Positions 8,854 through 16,935 of a DNA stretch of 64,000 nucleotides are shown here, in pieces. Source of the DNA: Alphaproteobacteria bacterium. Lineage in GTDB: Bacteria; Pseudomonadota; Alphaproteobacteria; Rickettsiales; JADKJE01. The stretch spans positions 70,496-134,495 of the forward strand of contig JADKJE010000006.1 of the NCBI GenBank assembly GCA_016722515.1, in the 5' to 3' direction. The notes beneath the pieces were generated by a model that saw nothing but the letters and a program-made list of their open reading frames with translations, had not been told where the DNA came from and made no database searches. Made by a program: the position numbers and the translations under genes. The stretch's first letter is position 1; every line of letters starts with the position of its first letter.

Positions 8854-9749
8854 TATCCGTTCCTCGATTTATGCCGCCCCAACTGGGTCGCCAGCTTGCT
8901 CATGATCTGCCCTTGGGAATCCATGAAGCTCTGCGCGTTTGGAGTGGTGATATTAAAGGTGATATTGTTGCCGCCCATTTTGCTGTTTCGTGGCAGCACG
9001 GTTTCGCCCTTTTGCAAAATGGCGGGGAACTCGTCAGGCATCAGTCCGTTATGAAAGCGTGGCGCACCTGCAAACAGATGCGAAGGCACAGCGCGGCGGG
9101 CAACGCTGGATGCGCCGACCACACCACCATCATGGAACAGGCTACCGAAGATGCTGCCGAAAATATCGCCGCCACTGCCTTTGACAAAATCACCCAGCGC
9201 ACCTGCGATGGGGCCAGTGACCTGCTGACGGATGAACATCCGCAAAATATCCTGCTCGATGGACTGCACGAGGTCGCCCAGTTTCTTGAACGAAAACTCA
9301 CCCGTGGTAACCATATCCACCAGCGTATCTTCCACCTTGCTAGCAGCGCTGCCGAACAAATCCTCGGCGTTTTTGGCGGCATTGGTGGCTTCATCCGCAT
9401 AGCGTTTGAGAGCACGGCTTGCGCCGTCCTCCCATTTATCGCTATCGAGCAATGACTTGTCGTAAATTTCCTTCAGCTTCACCGAATAGATCTGTTCGAT
9501 CTTGTCGATATATTGCTGATTGGCTTCGCTCGCGCCGCCAAGGTTTTCAATCAGCTTGGTTTTCCACTCGTCCAGTGCCTGCTTGGCAACGTCATAGGAA
9601 GGCTTGGTTCGCAATATTCCGCGATTGATTTCCTCAATTGCACGGGCGCGTTTTTCCTCGCTATCATCCTTTGTGGCAACGGAAGACTTAGCCGTTGATT
9701 TATTTGCATCGGCCAGTTTTGCCTTGGTGGAGGCATTAAGCGCAGCCAA
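8853..9749 (-). CDS. Tape-measure protein, C-terminal part (separate frame)
   Basis: A 298-residue stretch with the lambda gpH-like C-terminal tape-measure pattern: long helical region, then a Gly-rich block (IFGSIFGSLFHDGGVVG) and AILQKGETVLPRNS near the end. It has no good ribosome binding site; the nominal start at 9749 is a TTG. The same frame stays open up to about 9782, where the N-terminal part stops, so the two pieces look like one gene split by a +1 shift at GGG TGA. Either programmed frameshifting joins them or the gene is broken. The tape measure sets tail length and helps open the cell during injection. Confidence 0.75.
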   Translation of the reverse strand: MAALNASTKAKLADANKSTAKSSVATKDDSEEKRARAIEEINRGILRTKPSYDVAKQALDEWKTKLIENLGGASEANQQYIDKIEQIYSVKLKEIYDKSLLDSDKWEDGASRALKRYADEATNAAKNAEDLFGSAASKVEDTLVDMVTTGEFSFKKLGDLVQSIEQDILRMFIRQQVTGPIAGALGDFVKGSGGDIFGSIFGSLFHDGGVVGASSVARRAVPSHLFAGAPRFHNGLMPDEFPAILQKGETVLPRNSKMGGNNITFNITTPNAQSFMDSQGQIMSKLATQLGRHKSRNG

Positions 9750-9777
9750 TGCTTCTTTTGCGGCATCGCTGTTGGTA

Positions 9778-11052
9778 TCACCCTTTGTTCAGAGCTACGA
9801 TCTGCTTGCGGCGTTCCTCGGCATCACGCAGGATTTTCTGCTGCGCGGTGAGTGTTACGTCCTCATATTCTTTCAGATATTTCTTCTGAAGCTCAAGCAG
9901 CTGGTTGTTGCGCCGCTCGGCCGCAGCTTTTTCAGCGGCGGTGCGGGCGTTCTGTATTTCTTCATCCGCCTTCTTCTGTTCGGCGGCAAGTTCCTCATTA
10001 ATCTTTTGCAGTTCGCGTTTTTTCTGCTCAAGCACTGGCGCACTGCCAAGCACGAACTGATCCACCTTCGTGCCAAAGCTATCCTTTAGGCTGCTGATTT
10101 CTTCTTCAAGTTCGCTTTTGCGCTGCTCGCGTGTTGGATTAATCGCTTCCTGCAAGCCGCGCACCGCTTTGGTGAGCAAGTTCAGGCTGACTTGAGCCGC
10201 GCCTGATTCACTGATGGTTCTGCCAAACGATTCCAGCAAATCGTCCCATGCATCACCCAATGTGTCAGCAGCACCCGTTAATCCCTGTGCCTGTGCTTCT
10301 GCCAGCCCTTTGGTTTTGGATTCCAGATGCTCAAGGATGACTGCCTGGGCAGAAGCGACATCCCCCAGCTTAACGAAGTTGTCGATTGCTTCCTTCTGTG
10401 CGGGCGATAGGTCACTGAATTTCCGCGCCAGTCTGCCAAGCCCTTCTTCTGGGGCTTCCAGTGCCTTACCCAGCATATCAGCGGCAGACGGTAAATCCGT
10501 TCCCAGACGCACTGCCAGATCGGCTGATAGTTTCAGTGCGCGGGTAAAAGTTTCACCCGCTACATTCTGAAAAGATGTAAGAGAAGCTGCGGCTTGCTGT
10601 ATCGCTTCCTTCTTGAATAAGGTGTTGCCTTCAACGGCTTCACCGAGCGCAGTAATTTCTTTCGCCGTAACGCCAGCAGAAAAATCAGTGGCATTGAGTG
10701 CGGCGTTTAGTTGGTTAAGTGCCTGTTCCGCTTCTTTGAACTCTCTAATGCCGCCCGCAACCGCCAAGCCCAGCGCACCAATCGCTGCCGCAGCCGCCAG
10801 CCCAACAGGGCCAAGACGAGTAAGGCTTGCTCCCAGAGAACCCGTGCCGCCAGCAAGATTCTCCATGCCGTAGCGCACTTGCTCACCAACGACATTCACC
10901 GCTGCCAGTGATTTCGTGGCAGGCGCAGTGGCTTCCTTAATTTTGGCAAGCGCACGCTGTCCCGCTTCACCAGTGAGCGTTAATTCACGGCGTACCTTAT
11001 CGCCGTCAACGACCGCTATCCTGATCGAAATGTTCTGAGTTGCTGTTGCCAT
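9778..11052 (-). CDS. Tape-measure protein, N-terminal part
   Basis: 424 residues from the ATG at 11052 (MATATQNISIRIAVVDGDK). The track-like upstream extension is rejected because it lies inside the tail-chaperone frame. The protein is helical, with a hydrophobic Ala/Gly block (GPVGLAAAAAIGALGLAVAGG) near residue 95 and long charged coiled coils (EEEISSLKDSF, KKRELQKINEELAAEQKKAD). It ends ALNKG-stop at 9778, and the next frame continues as DTNSDAAKEALAALN without a gap in tape-measure character. It overlaps the end of the chaperone extension by 47 bases. Confidence 0.8.
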   Translation of the reverse strand: MATATQNISIRIAVVDGDKVRRELTLTGEAGQRALAKIKEATAPATKSLAAVNVVGEQVRYGMENLAGGTGSLGASLTRLGPVGLAAAAAIGALGLAVAGGIREFKEAEQALNQLNAALNATDFSAGVTAKEITALGEAVEGNTLFKKEAIQQAAASLTSFQNVAGETFTRALKLSADLAVRLGTDLPSAADMLGKALEAPEEGLGRLARKFSDLSPAQKEAIDNFVKLGDVASAQAVILEHLESKTKGLAEAQAQGLTGAADTLGDAWDDLLESFGRTISESGAAQVSLNLLTKAVRGLQEAINPTREQRKSELEEEISSLKDSFGTKVDQFVLGSAPVLEQKKRELQKINEELAAEQKKADEEIQNARTAAEKAAAERRNNQLLELQKKYLKEYEDVTLTAQQKILRDAEERRKQIVALNKG

Positions 11053-11296
11053 GGTTACGGATTGCCTCTCGTAACCCTGCCTCGGCATAGTCGAGCAGAA
11101 GCAAGAGTGCTCGCGGCTCGTAGCCAAGCACCTGGGTCACGCTTAAAATGGTTGGAATGTCGAACCCTGCGATTTTGCCGCTGGGATAAAGTTTCAGTTG
11201 CCCACTGCACCGCAGGATGATTTCCCACGTTTCAAACCCTTCATGGGTGGTGGGTTCATGCTGGATGTAGGGGCAGAGTTCGCCCGTTAGCTGGCT
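11006..11296 (-). CDS. Tail assembly chaperone T-like extension, read by -1 frameshift
   Basis: An open frame of 96 codons with no start codon of its own, beginning inside the end of the 11287-11808 gene. It reads SQLTGELCPYIQHEP, then GFETWEIILRCSGQLKLYP and LLLLDYAEAGLREA. The Cys-Pro-Tyr opening, the W-Cys-Gly-Gln core and the E-A-G tail resemble short tail-chaperone proteins of prophages. A minus-strand AAAAAAG run (11301-11295) sits exactly where a -1 slip would fuse both frames, as with lambda G/GT. It overlaps the tape-measure start, the expected place. Fusion by frameshift is inferred. Confidence 0.7.
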   Translation of the reverse strand, partial: SQLTGELCPYIQHEPTTHEGFETWEIILRCSGQLKLYPSGKIAGFDIPTILSVTQVLGYEPRALLLLLDYAEAGLREAIRNHGNSNSEHFDQDSGR

Positions 11297-11808
11297 TTTT
11301 TCACCTTTACTGCACGGGAGTTCTTCGTCATGGCATCCTTTGCAATATCCAGACCCGCCGCCGAAGTGCCAGCTGCTGCGAGCCCTGATGCGTTTCCCTC
11401 GGCTTCCAATAGCGAAAGGGACGCTGTGTATTGTTTCCAGAACTCCTGCGCCACAAACCAGATGTCCATCAGATCATTTACGGTCTGATGATTTACTGGA
11501 GACACTGTATCGCCAACACTCCCAAGCACGCCTTGCCATTCAATGACTGCGCCACACGCAAGGGCTTTAATCAGCATGGATTCCGAAAGCCCGAGGCGGG
11601 TGAGTTCGTCATCCACATCAGGCAGATCACTGACATCTGCGCCAACATCGAAGCGGGATTTACGTTCCTGCCGCCAGTCGGTGATCTGCTTGATCACGGA
11701 TGACTGCGCCGCGCTCATTATTGCGGTGGAAAGCGGGCGCACCTTGACCTTCACCCCTGCGGGTAAATCCAGCCAGTACGGTTCTTTTTTGAGATTTAAT
11801 CTGAGCAT
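11287..11808 (-). CDS. Tail assembly chaperone, G-like
   Basis: 173 residues, mostly helical, opening MLRLNLKKEPYWLDL with VKVKVRPLSTAIMSAAQ. It lies between the tail tube and the tape-measure genes, the position of the lambda G gene, whose product chaperones tape-measure folding during tail assembly. Its last codons read GTG AAA AAA GCC AGC TAA; the six A then G form a slippery run that would let ribosomes pass into the T-like frame and give a fusion of about 267 residues. Confidence 0.75.
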   Translation of the reverse strand: MLRLNLKKEPYWLDLPAGVKVKVRPLSTAIMSAAQSSVIKQITDWRQERKSRFDVGADVSDLPDVDDELTRLGLSESMLIKALACGAVIEWQGVLGSVGDTVSPVNHQTVNDLMDIWFVAQEFWKQYTASLSLLEAEGNASGLAAAGTSAAGLDIAKDAMTKNSRAVKVKKAS

Positions 11809-11817
11809 AACTTCTCC

Positions 11818-13092
11818 TTATGGGTAAGTGGTGATGTCGTTTTTCAGAACGACAGTGACGGATTTTGTGAGAGAGTCGTCGAACACGCCTTGCCAGTTGA
11901 AGCTGGCTTGCACGCCGCCTGGTCCCGACACAGGAATGCGCGGTCGCGGCAAATACACTTCGTGGAATGTCCAGGTGAGCGAGAAGTTATTTCCGTCCAG
12001 CCCAGCCAGCTTGTAGGCAAGCTCCAGTTCAATCGCGGTGTTATTGATTGCATCATCCACCAGCGTGGTATCGGCAAAGCGCACATCAATGCTGCCATTG
12101 ACGGAGATCGTTGTAGGATCAACGCCTTCGATCAGTGCGTCATTACGAATGGTAGGCACGGCTTGCATACCGTTGGAGTAAGTAAATTGCGCTCCTGTGA
12201 TATTGGCAAGCGCAGTGCCATTGCGTTTGATTGAGCCGTTAAACTGGCTGAATGGCTTGTACACTCGGCTTGTCGGTGTGCCGCCTTGCGTGGATGCAAA
12301 GCGTGTTTCGCCCTGGGCAATGATATTCAGCGTGGCATTAGCAGAGCCAGACCGCTGAAAATTCATCGCCATGCTATTGAGCATGCATCCCGTATGCACA
12401 AAATAGGCTGGCACATTGGCATGGCCGATTTCCGCCGCAAAGGACGGAAGGCTGGCTGCGCCACTGATAAAGGTGTGGGTATAACCACCGCCTGAGAGCG
12501 TTGCGCCGCTTGCCACGCCGTTGGCATTGCCAGAAGCCAGTGTGAAGCTGTTACCGCCGCCGCCAACTGCGTCATGCACGATATTCAGTTTCGTGCCACC
12601 GCCGTTAGAATAAGTGGCAGGCGTAATGCTGGCATTCACCGAAGCATTAAGGTCGGTTGCCAACTGCGTAAGCGTAGCAGCCAAACTGCCGCCAATATTG
12701 GTTTGTGTTCCCGTCGCACCGCTGGCAACGAACGTCCACACTATACCGTTAATGGTGATGGTATGTCCTGCACTGGGGTTGACGGTGAAGGTGATGTCAC
12801 CCGTCGCAGCAACGCCAGCAGATACAGGGTTGCCAAGCAGAAGCTGTAACCAGCGACCAAAGTCGCGGCCTTCCACGGGGATGACCAGATTGCCTTCATC
12901 GTTGATCACATCGCGGAAAGGTGCGCGTGGTTCGCGTCCTTGCCCCAGCAGATCGGATGAAATCAGATTTTGTTCTGCGCTTAAATCCGAGGATACAAAC
13001 GCGAATTTTTCCCAGTTACCAGCGGGCTTAAGCCCATAGGTTACTTCTTTCAAGGCAAGCAGAGTTGCTGCCGAGCCATAAGATCGAGCCAT
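11818..13092 (-). CDS. Phage tail tube (major tail) protein with inserted domain
   Basis: 424 residues. The N-terminus (LLALKEVTYGLKPAGNWEKF) and C-terminus (ELAYKLAGLDGNNFSLTWTF) match tail-tube proteins of siphophages. Residues about 95-205 form a separate Gly/Ala/Thr-rich beta module (TFTVNPSAGHTITINGIVWT, TYSNGGGTKLNIVHD), an inserted, probably surface-exposed domain. The tube polymerises around the tape measure as the DNA conduit. It sits between the terminator and chaperone genes, the expected order. Confidence 0.82.
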   Translation of the reverse strand: MARSYGSAATLLALKEVTYGLKPAGNWEKFAFVSSDLSAEQNLISSDLLGQGREPRAPFRDVINDEGNLVIPVEGRDFGRWLQLLLGNPVSAGVAATGDITFTVNPSAGHTITINGIVWTFVASGATGTQTNIGGSLAATLTQLATDLNASVNASITPATYSNGGGTKLNIVHDAVGGGGNSFTLASGNANGVASGATLSGGGYTHTFISGAASLPSFAAEIGHANVPAYFVHTGCMLNSMAMNFQRSGSANATLNIIAQGETRFASTQGGTPTSRVYKPFSQFNGSIKRNGTALANITGAQFTYSNGMQAVPTIRNDALIEGVDPTTISVNGSIDVRFADTTLVDDAINNTAIELELAYKLAGLDGNNFSLTWTFHEVYLPRPRIPVSGPGGVQASFNWQGVFDDSLTKSVTVVLKNDITTYP

Positions 13093-13115
13093 AAATATTA
13101 CTCCTGTTAGGTTGA

Positions 13116-13553
13116 TTAATTGAGCGGGTCAGTCGTGAAGAAGCGCACCATGATCAGCACCGTGGCGGTGCGGATGCTGGCTGCTCCCTCAATGGATTCT
13201 TCCTGAAAATCGGGTGATCGCGCCTCGATCCACTCCGCCAGCCCGTCGAGCGTGCGATTGGCATTGATAACACCGCCGATACTGACGAGCAGAGCATCCA
13301 GTGTGCTGTCCCTGATCGCGGGATCGGGGTTTTGCACCATGATTTCTGCCGTTACCAGATGCTCATAAATATAGGTGAGCGGTGAGAGCAGCACTTCAGG
13401 TTCTTCGCCACCACCATCGCGCAGGATGATAATGCCACCCGATGTGATCTTCTGCGGTTTATCCAGATTGCGGTAAACCTTGACGGTTGCGCTTTCCAGA
13501 GCGTTCATTTTGGTATTCAGGCGATCTAATATCTGTTCACGTTTGCTGGTCAT
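13116..13553 (-). CDS. Tail terminator protein
   Basis: 145 residues: MTSKREQILDRLNTKMNAL, then a beta segment (GIIILRDGGGEEPEVLLSPL) and AEIMVQNPDPAIRDSTLDAL. This matches small prophage proteins often mislabelled acyl-CoA transferase that are tail-terminator (lambda gpU-like) proteins, which cap the growing tube and join it to the head. It is just upstream of the tail tube gene and overlaps the DUF6441-like gene by 17 bases. Confidence 0.72.
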   Translation of the reverse strand: MTSKREQILDRLNTKMNALESATVKVYRNLDKPQKITSGGIIILRDGGGEEPEVLLSPLTYIYEHLVTAEIMVQNPDPAIRDSTLDALLVSIGGVINANRTLDGLAEWIEARSPDFQEESIEGAASIRTATVLIMVRFFTTDPLN

Positions 13554-14202
13554 TTCCTTTATCCTGCGGCCAATGTTTCAAAATGGTTTGTGGCAACTGA
13601 GGTTCCCACCGATTGACCACAGCCTTGTAATCAAGCCGTTTTCTGAGCTTCACCTGTGGGACGAGGAAGAACATCACCACTGTGGCCAGCCCTCGACCTG
13701 TTTTCAGTGCGGATTCACTGGCTTTGCGGAAGCCGCCGCGCTTGCCCGTGCCAGCCCGCAATCCGTCAACCACCAGCAGTGATATTTTCCCAGGGCGATA
13801 GACAAATCGCAGCCGCCCCAATGAATGTTCAGGAAAGTTCGACGGGGTGATGCGTTTTCCACCGACACCACGCTTCGGAGCGGCTTCGGTGGGGATTGCC
13901 AGAAAGAAACCGTCTTTGCTTTTAATCAGCGTGCCTTCATCAAAGGCGCGGATTAGCTTCGGTGCTTTGGAAAACACCCAGCCAGCAGCATCAATCGATT
14001 TCTTACCCTTGGGATAGAGCTTGGCTTGCCAGCTTTTCGCCAGCTTACTACCAAGCCCAGCACCCGCGACTTGTCCGCGCAGATCATTTTTAATGCGATC
14101 CGTGATCTCCGCTACGCCAGCAGTAACAGCGGTTTCCGCCGCAATCTTCTGCTGCTCCATGAATTTATGGAGATCTCCCTTAATCGCTGCTTCAAGACGC
14201 AT
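13537..14202 (-). CDS. DUF6441-like head-tail connector protein
   Basis: 221 residues from the ATG at 14202 (MRLEAAIKGDLHKFMEQQ), preceded by AGGTGG; the 50 residues upstream in the same frame lie over the adaptor gene and are rejected. The body has LAKSWQAKLYPKG, WVFSKAPKLIRAFDEGTLI and the C-terminal VMFFLVPQVKLRKRLDY, matching DUF6441, a prophage family in the slot of the lambda gpZ/neck proteins. The function, completing the tail connector, is inferred from order. Confidence 0.7.
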   Translation of the reverse strand: MRLEAAIKGDLHKFMEQQKIAAETAVTAGVAEITDRIKNDLRGQVAGAGLGSKLAKSWQAKLYPKGKKSIDAAGWVFSKAPKLIRAFDEGTLIKSKDGFFLAIPTEAAPKRGVGGKRITPSNFPEHSLGRLRFVYRPGKISLLVVDGLRAGTGKRGGFRKASESALKTGRGLATVVMFFLVPQVKLRKRLDYKAVVNRWEPQLPQTILKHWPQDKGNDQQT

Positions 14203-14503
14203 AGCAATCCACCTGCCATAACAGCCGCTCACTATCGCGCCGAGGTTCGCCCTGCGCGGTGTAAGCAATCGTATCAATGATAAACTGGTCGCCCTGGCAT
14301 ATTGCGGGACAGTCAGTGACCTGCACCTCAAGCACCAGGCTTGGGGTTTCAATCACCGACTGTCCGACATTTTGATACACATCAGGCGCACGGGTAATCA
14401 CACGCACTGGCTTTGATACACCCACCTGCGGAATGAAAGTGGCATCAACCGCAAGATTTCTATCGTTGAACAGTGCTTGTATCGCTGTGTTAAAAACGCT
14501 CAT
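14192..14503 (-). CDS. Head-tail joining protein
   Basis: 103 residues, beta-rich, with MSVFNTAIQALFNDRNLAVDA at the start and a conserved-looking PAICQGDQFIIDTIAYTAQG loop followed by RLLWQVDCYAS. Length, position (after the decoration protein, before the connector) and the beta pattern fit the lambda gpFII-type joining proteins. It overlaps the next gene by 11 bases. The call relies on order as much as sequence. Confidence 0.62.
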   Translation of the reverse strand: MSVFNTAIQALFNDRNLAVDATFIPQVGVSKPVRVITRAPDVYQNVGQSVIETPSLVLEVQVTDCPAICQGDQFIIDTIAYTAQGEPRRDSERLLWQVDCYAS

Positions 14504-14838
14504 TAGCTGATGAACGCTGAGTTAAGGCGCACATTACCCACCGTGTCGCCAGAAAGAGCAGCGGCTTGCGCCACGCCGATCAGTTTGTTGGTGGCAACCG
14601 TGGTGGTGCAGTTACGTGCGGCGTTATCCCAGTAGATCAGCGCACCGACTGTCCATGCCGCACCTGTTGCTTTGGTCAGCGTGAACACACCGTCAGTGAC
14701 TGCTTCTACTTCGGTGCTGATAGCAGCATCACCCGATGCCACACCGAAAATTGAACCAACCAGCAAGCCTTGACCAGAAGTCAGGGCATACGGGGCGATA
14801 AGGGTAAGGGTTTTACCCTCCATAACGAAAGTCTTCAT
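14503..14838 (-). CDS. DUF2190 capsid decoration protein
   Basis: 111 residues. The pattern KTLTLIAPYALTSGQGLLVG, TDGVFTLTKATGAAWTVGAL and LIYWDNAA is typical of DUF2190 proteins, small beta-barrel cement proteins (lambda gpD role) that stabilise the expanded capsid. It lies directly downstream of the capsid gene and behind a terminator, which may set its level relative to capsid. The start follows AAGGAGAATCCT. Confidence 0.85.
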   Translation of the reverse strand: MKTFVMEGKTLTLIAPYALTSGQGLLVGSIFGVASGDAAISTEVEAVTDGVFTLTKATGAAWTVGALIYWDNAARNCTTTVATNKLIGVAQAAALSGDTVGNVRLNSAFIS

Positions 14839-14862
14839 AGGATTCTCCTTTGAGTTAGATAC

Positions 14863-14884
14863 AAAAAAAGCGGCTCAAAGCCGC
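14863..14884 (-). terminator. Terminator or attenuator after the capsid gene
   Basis: Minus strand reads GCGGC, 5-base loop, GCCGC, then seven T. It separates the protease-capsid gene from the decoration gene, so downstream head and tail genes rely on read-through or antitermination. Confidence 0.85.
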
Positions 14885-14910
14885 TCGTGGTTAGGTAGTC
14901 AGGGGTAGGA

Positions 14911-16935
14911 TTATGCGCCTGGGTTTTTCCAGAAACCGCGCCAGTCAATTGCCTTAGCAGCAAAGTCCAGACGCGCTTTCAGTTCAACGCCATCCACATC
15001 GAAGCCAACACGGCTTTCGAGGTAAACGCCTTCCTGTCCTTCGAGATACGCATACTCAATGGTATCGATCTGGGCAGGATCAGCGGCGAGATACCAGGAA
15101 ATCGCCGAAGCAGCATCAAGGCGAGGCTCCGCAATAACCTGCAGCTTGTTGGCAAACGGATTATAATCGGTGTTCTTGGTGTAGACGATGTTCGTCTGGG
15201 TCACGAATTGCTCGGCCACCGTTTCAATGGCAGCAGGCACTATCAGATACTTGGCCATGACGTTGATAAAGCGTCCGTTCAAGCCTTTCTGTTTACGCAT
15301 GCCCGCACGCGCATCTCCAAGTGTTGCCACGCTGATGACTGCGCCAGCACCCGCAAGGTTGCCATGGGTGGCATGGAACAGTGCCACACCATCACCCATG
15401 TTCGGGTTGCTGGTAATAATGCCCCACACCGTATCGCTTTCGAGGTCGGCAGCAGCGCGGCCGAACATCTCTGGCAAACGGGTGAATGCACCCAGATCAT
15501 CATTGATGATGGTTTGGCGCGTAACAGCCACGACCTTGCCGTAGGTGGCAAGCGCGTATTGTTCACGAGCCTCACTGACAGTGCCACGCTTGAACTCACC
15601 AGACTCATTTACCTTCTCGAGCGTAGGTGCATCACCCAACTGTGTGCGGGCGATGGTTTTGAAATCTGGATTCGTAGTTTGACGTGAAAAGCCTTTGAAG
15701 GTCTGGGGAGCAGCTTCGTAAGCGGCACGCAGCGTTTTATTGGCTACGTTTGCCAGAATCAAAGGGAAATCACTGGTGGAATGAAACCCACCGCGCATTT
15801 CCAGTCCCAGCATGCTACCAGCCACTTCCGACTTGGAAAGACCGCGAGAGCGAATGCCCCTGCGTTCCAGCAAGTCACGCCCCATTTCCATGAGGGTCAT
15901 GCCACGATACTCGCGTGCACCATCATCCAGCTTGTAGGTTTTTGGATCATGGCGGTGAAGCAATGCATTTTCCACCATGGCACGCGCTGAGTCCATCTCG
16001 TCACGCACGATGGAAATCTGCGGGCGGATTTCTCCGTTTTCGCCACTTTTGCGTGCCAATTCATCCAGCACCAATTTACGGGCTTGAGGAATGGCAGTGC
16101 CGTCACTTACCAATTTATGGGCAAATGTGTCGGGCAGCATGGCAGAGCGGGTGATCTTGGTGATCTCCGCTGCACGCTGGCGTTCAAGGCGAGCACCTTC
16201 CGCACGCGCTTCTTCAGTCGATGCGGGTGTAGCAGGTTGCGGGTCTGCTGCTGGGGGATTCGCAGCAGGAGGGGTTTCCGTTTGCGGGGTTGCAGGAGTA
16301 TCCTGCTCCTGCGGTTTGTTGTCGATATCGGTCATAAGTCTTAACTCCTTAAAAGGTTGAGGATTGATAATCTCACACGGAAATGTATGAGGGTTGGAAC
16401 GAATGCCAGCACCAGCATCCGCACCGATGGGAACAAGTGATATTTCGTAAGGCTCCCAGTCGACGGCACGGTAAAGCGGTACTGTGCCTTCACTGCGTAT
16501 GACCTCGTATCGGTGGACACGATAGCCAACGCTGACATTCCGGATGATGCCATCCCGAATTTTTCGAATAACGGATTCATTCTCCGCGCCGCCGTCGATT
16601 TTCAGGCTGGCATAGCCAAGCCCGTTTTCGATGCGTGCGCTGCCGCCCATCACCACACCCTTGATATTTTCAAGGGTAAAATCCGAGTGGGTATCAAGGA
16701 CGGGGGCTGCTCCTGAGTTCAATCTTCCGAGCCGTAGAGCGGTGGGACTCACCACCAGTTCCTCGTCGTAGGATTCATCCGCCATGAAATTGTAACGGCG
16801 AACGATTGCACCAGTCGTGAAGATCACGTTGAATACGCGATCCTCCGTTTCCGCCTGTTGTTCTTCAAAACTTGCCAACCGTGTTTGTAGCGGCAGGTCT
16901 TTACGCTCAATCTTTGGAATTTTTGCTGCTGTCAT
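14911..16935 (-). CDS. Prohead protease-major capsid protein fusion
   Basis: 674 residues from the ATG at 16935, preceded by CAGGAG. Residues about 20-190 are an HK97-type prohead protease: the histidine is in VLDTHSDF and the serine in IRNVSVGYRV. A Pro/Ala/Thr-rich linker (about residues 210-250) and a charged helical scaffold-like stretch follow. Residues about 385-674 are the capsid protein, with FKGFSRQTTNPDF and DTVWGIITSNPNMGDG. In many phages these are separate genes; here protease, scaffold and capsid form one polyprotein, likely self-processed. It overlaps the portal gene by 29 bases. Confidence 0.85.
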   Translation of the reverse strand: MTAAKIPKIERKDLPLQTRLASFEEQQAETEDRVFNVIFTTGAIVRRYNFMADESYDEELVVSPTALRLGRLNSGAAPVLDTHSDFTLENIKGVVMGGSARIENGLGYASLKIDGGAENESVIRKIRDGIIRNVSVGYRVHRYEVIRSEGTVPLYRAVDWEPYEISLVPIGADAGAGIRSNPHTFPCEIINPQPFKELRLMTDIDNKPQEQDTPATPQTETPPAANPPAADPQPATPASTEEARAEGARLERQRAAEITKITRSAMLPDTFAHKLVSDGTAIPQARKLVLDELARKSGENGEIRPQISIVRDEMDSARAMVENALLHRHDPKTYKLDDGAREYRGMTLMEMGRDLLERRGIRSRGLSKSEVAGSMLGLEMRGGFHSTSDFPLILANVANKTLRAAYEAAPQTFKGFSRQTTNPDFKTIARTQLGDAPTLEKVNESGEFKRGTVSEAREQYALATYGKVVAVTRQTIINDDLGAFTRLPEMFGRAAADLESDTVWGIITSNPNMGDGVALFHATHGNLAGAGAVISVATLGDARAGMRKQKGLNGRFINVMAKYLIVPAAIETVAEQFVTQTNIVYTKNTDYNPFANKLQVIAEPRLDAASAISWYLAADPAQIDTIEYAYLEGQEGVYLESRVGFDVDGVELKARLDFAAKAIDWRGFWKNPGA

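Noticed and set aside
11053..11127. Extended tape-measure N-terminus
   Set aside because: The region encodes the T-like chaperone frame; MATATQNIS is the typical start.
13116..13553. Acyl-CoA transferase
   Set aside because: A database misnomer for this prophage family; position and length fit the tail terminator.
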